A DNA stretch of 17,500 bases, taken from Bacillus cereus ATCC 14579 (GTDB lineage Bacteria > Bacillota > Bacilli > Bacillales > Bacillaceae_G). The DNA is taken from assembly GCF_000007825.1 (NCBI RefSeq), contig NC_004722.1, positions 247,501 to 265,000 on the forward strand. The letters are read 5' to 3'. Under the pieces are notes generated by a model that was given only the letters and a program-made list of their open reading frames with translations, had not been told where the DNA came from and did no database searches. The translations under genes were made by a program, and so were the position numbers. This document shows, piece by piece, positions 16,462 to 17,500 of this stretch; within the stretch, counting starts at the first letter, position 1; each line of letters starts with the position of its first letter.

Positions 16462-17500
16462 TCCGTTTACTTATATAAGGAAAATAAGACAATTAATTGA
16501 GAAATTAGTAAAGAGCGTACGAAAGAGTATAAGGATTCAATTGATTACTACTTTTGCTGCTTGTGCGTTATTAGGAGTTTTGTCAGCAAAGGCAGCAGCA
16601 CCGTTTTTTGAGAATGCGAATCGTCAAGCAACTATCGATTATCGGGCTGGTATGGAACAAATTAATCACCAAGCTCAAGGAGCGGCAAATAGTTCGGTTC
16701 ATGAAAATAAATTAGAAGCTATATCAAATATGATCGAAATGGAGAACCAAAATTTAGAGCAAGGGTCTAGAGCTTTGAAGATATTGGTTACTGATGAAAG
16801 TGGCAAAGTTTTATATAAAACAAAGCAAGCGCAAGAAGAGCAAATCGATTTGCATAATACGATTCGTAATGCAGCATCATTCGCGATTAATTATACAGAT
16901 GGTAGAAATGTATTTGAAAGTACAAGAAAAGAGTTTATATCTTTTTCACCTATTACTATTGATGGAAAGAATTTGTACATGTTTGTTAGTGGAATTCCAG
17001 AGGGAGAGGTAATATATGATACGCAAGAAGGACCATTCCCGTTTTTAATTGGTGTACTTGTATTCATTTTCTCTTTCTTCTATATAACAAAGAGAAAGAT
17101 GAAGCAGATTGAAGCAATGGCACAAGGCGTAAAGGAAATAGAAAGAGGTAACTTAGCCTACCGCATTGAGAAAAAAGGTGAAGATGAGATTGCAGCTTTA
17201 ACGGAGAATATTAATAATATGGCAGAAGAGCTTATGAATAATATAGAAAAGGAACGTAAATTAGAAAAGCAAAAGAATGAGCTTATCACAAATGTATCGC
17301 ATGATTTGCGTACACCACTTACTTCTATTATGGGTTACTTACGATTACTTCGAGATTCTAAATATGAAAATAAAGAACAACACGATGAGTATACGAGAAT
17401 TGCTTTTGCAAAGTCGGAGCAGTTAAAAAATTTAATAGAAGATTTATTTGAGTATACGAAGTTAACAAATGAACAAGTTGTATTAGAAAAACAAGAAGTA
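16445..17500 (+). CDS. Sensor histidine kinase, partial (3' end beyond window)
   Basis: An uninterrupted frame of 352 codons from TTG 16445 (MKKIFNPF) to the window end. GTGGGG (16432-16437) is 7 nt upstream, and the start lies inside the regulator's last codons. A basic N-terminus precedes TM1 (about 31-52). An extracytoplasmic segment of about 145 residues, without recognised fold, follows, then TM2 (about 198-215), HAMP (about 216-268, with ERGNLAYRI and DEIAALTENIN) and a HisKA dimerisation domain with phospho-acceptor H286 in NVSHDLRTPLTSI. The ATPase domain must lie beyond base 17500. It is the cognate kinase of the preceding regulator, VanS-like in overall layout. The inducing signal cannot be read from the sequence. 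Confidence 0.9.
   Translation, partial: MKKIFNPFTYIRKIRQLIEKLVKSVRKSIRIQLITTFAACALLGVLSAKAAAPFFENANRQATIDYRAGMEQINHQAQGAANSSVHENKLEAISNMIEMENQNLEQGSRALKILVTDESGKVLYKTKQAQEEQIDLHNTIRNAASFAINYTDGRNVFESTRKEFISFSPITIDGKNLYMFVSGIPEGEVIYDTQEGPFPFLIGVLVFIFSFFYITKRKMKQIEAMAQGVKEIERGNLAYRIEKKGEDEIAALTENINNMAEELMNNIEKERKLEKQKNELITNVSHDLRTPLTSIMGYLRLLRDSKYENKEQHDEYTRIAFAKSEQLKNLIEDLFEYTKLTNEQVVLEKQEV

Noticed and set aside
16794..17012. A 72-codon plus-strand frame within the histidine kinase region
   Set aside because: It overlaps the kinase sensor region in a different frame; the uninterrupted kinase frame with TM, HAMP and HisKA motifs is the real one.

Overview
The window looks like chromosome of a member of the Bacillus cereus group (B. 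cereus / thuringiensis / anthracis type). The basis is the low-GC Firmicute codon use, strong AGGAGG-type ribosome binding sites, frequent TTG/GTG starts, U-tract terminators, the Bacillus-type 23S-5S-tRNA(fMet)-tRNA(Asp) end of an rrn operon, and a run of genes in the order of the Bacillus subtilis ydi region (ydiB-C-D-E, ydiF, rex, ydiK, ydiL, groES-groEL). This is core genome; I see no transposase, integrase, phage gene, CRISPR array or gene of foreign composition.

Layout. 1-2629: 3' part of a 23S rRNA gene, complete 5S rRNA, initiator tRNA-Met and tRNA-Asp, closed by two tandem terminators. 2804-5423: a tightly coupled, partly overlapping operon tsaE-tsaB-rimI-tsaD, which supplies the bacterial tRNA t6A37 threonylcarbamoyl transfer machinery plus an N-acetyltransferase. 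5424-5903: a 480-bp intergenic stretch holding a terminator, a cluster of DnaA-box-like sequences all in one orientation, and an AT-rich 41-bp tandem duplication. 5904-7829 (minus): an ABC-F ATPase (YdiF type), divergent from rex (redox-sensing repressor, plus). 8676-9613 (minus): a small membrane protein (YdiK type) translationally coupled to a CPBP-family intramembrane protease (YdiL type). 9897-11960: groES-groEL behind a perfect CIRCE operator.

12065-15615 is a purine module: guaA (GMP synthase) and pbuG (hypoxanthine/guanine permease). Each has its own promoter and its own guanine-class purine riboswitch with a terminator/antiterminator expression platform, and pbuG also has a candidate PurR site just upstream of its -35. 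15760-17500 is an OmpR-family response regulator overlapping a sensor histidine kinase that starts at a TTG and runs off the window end.

Six genes appear to use non-ATG starts chosen on ribosome-binding-site position: tsaE and the response regulator (GTG), and the ABC-F gene, ydiL, guaA and the kinase (TTG). The window is mostly well-described biology. The parts most worth a second look are the tsaD-ydiF intergenic DnaA-box/AT-repeat region, the paired guanine riboswitches with a possible PurR layer, and the dyad in the divergent ydiF/rex promoter region.
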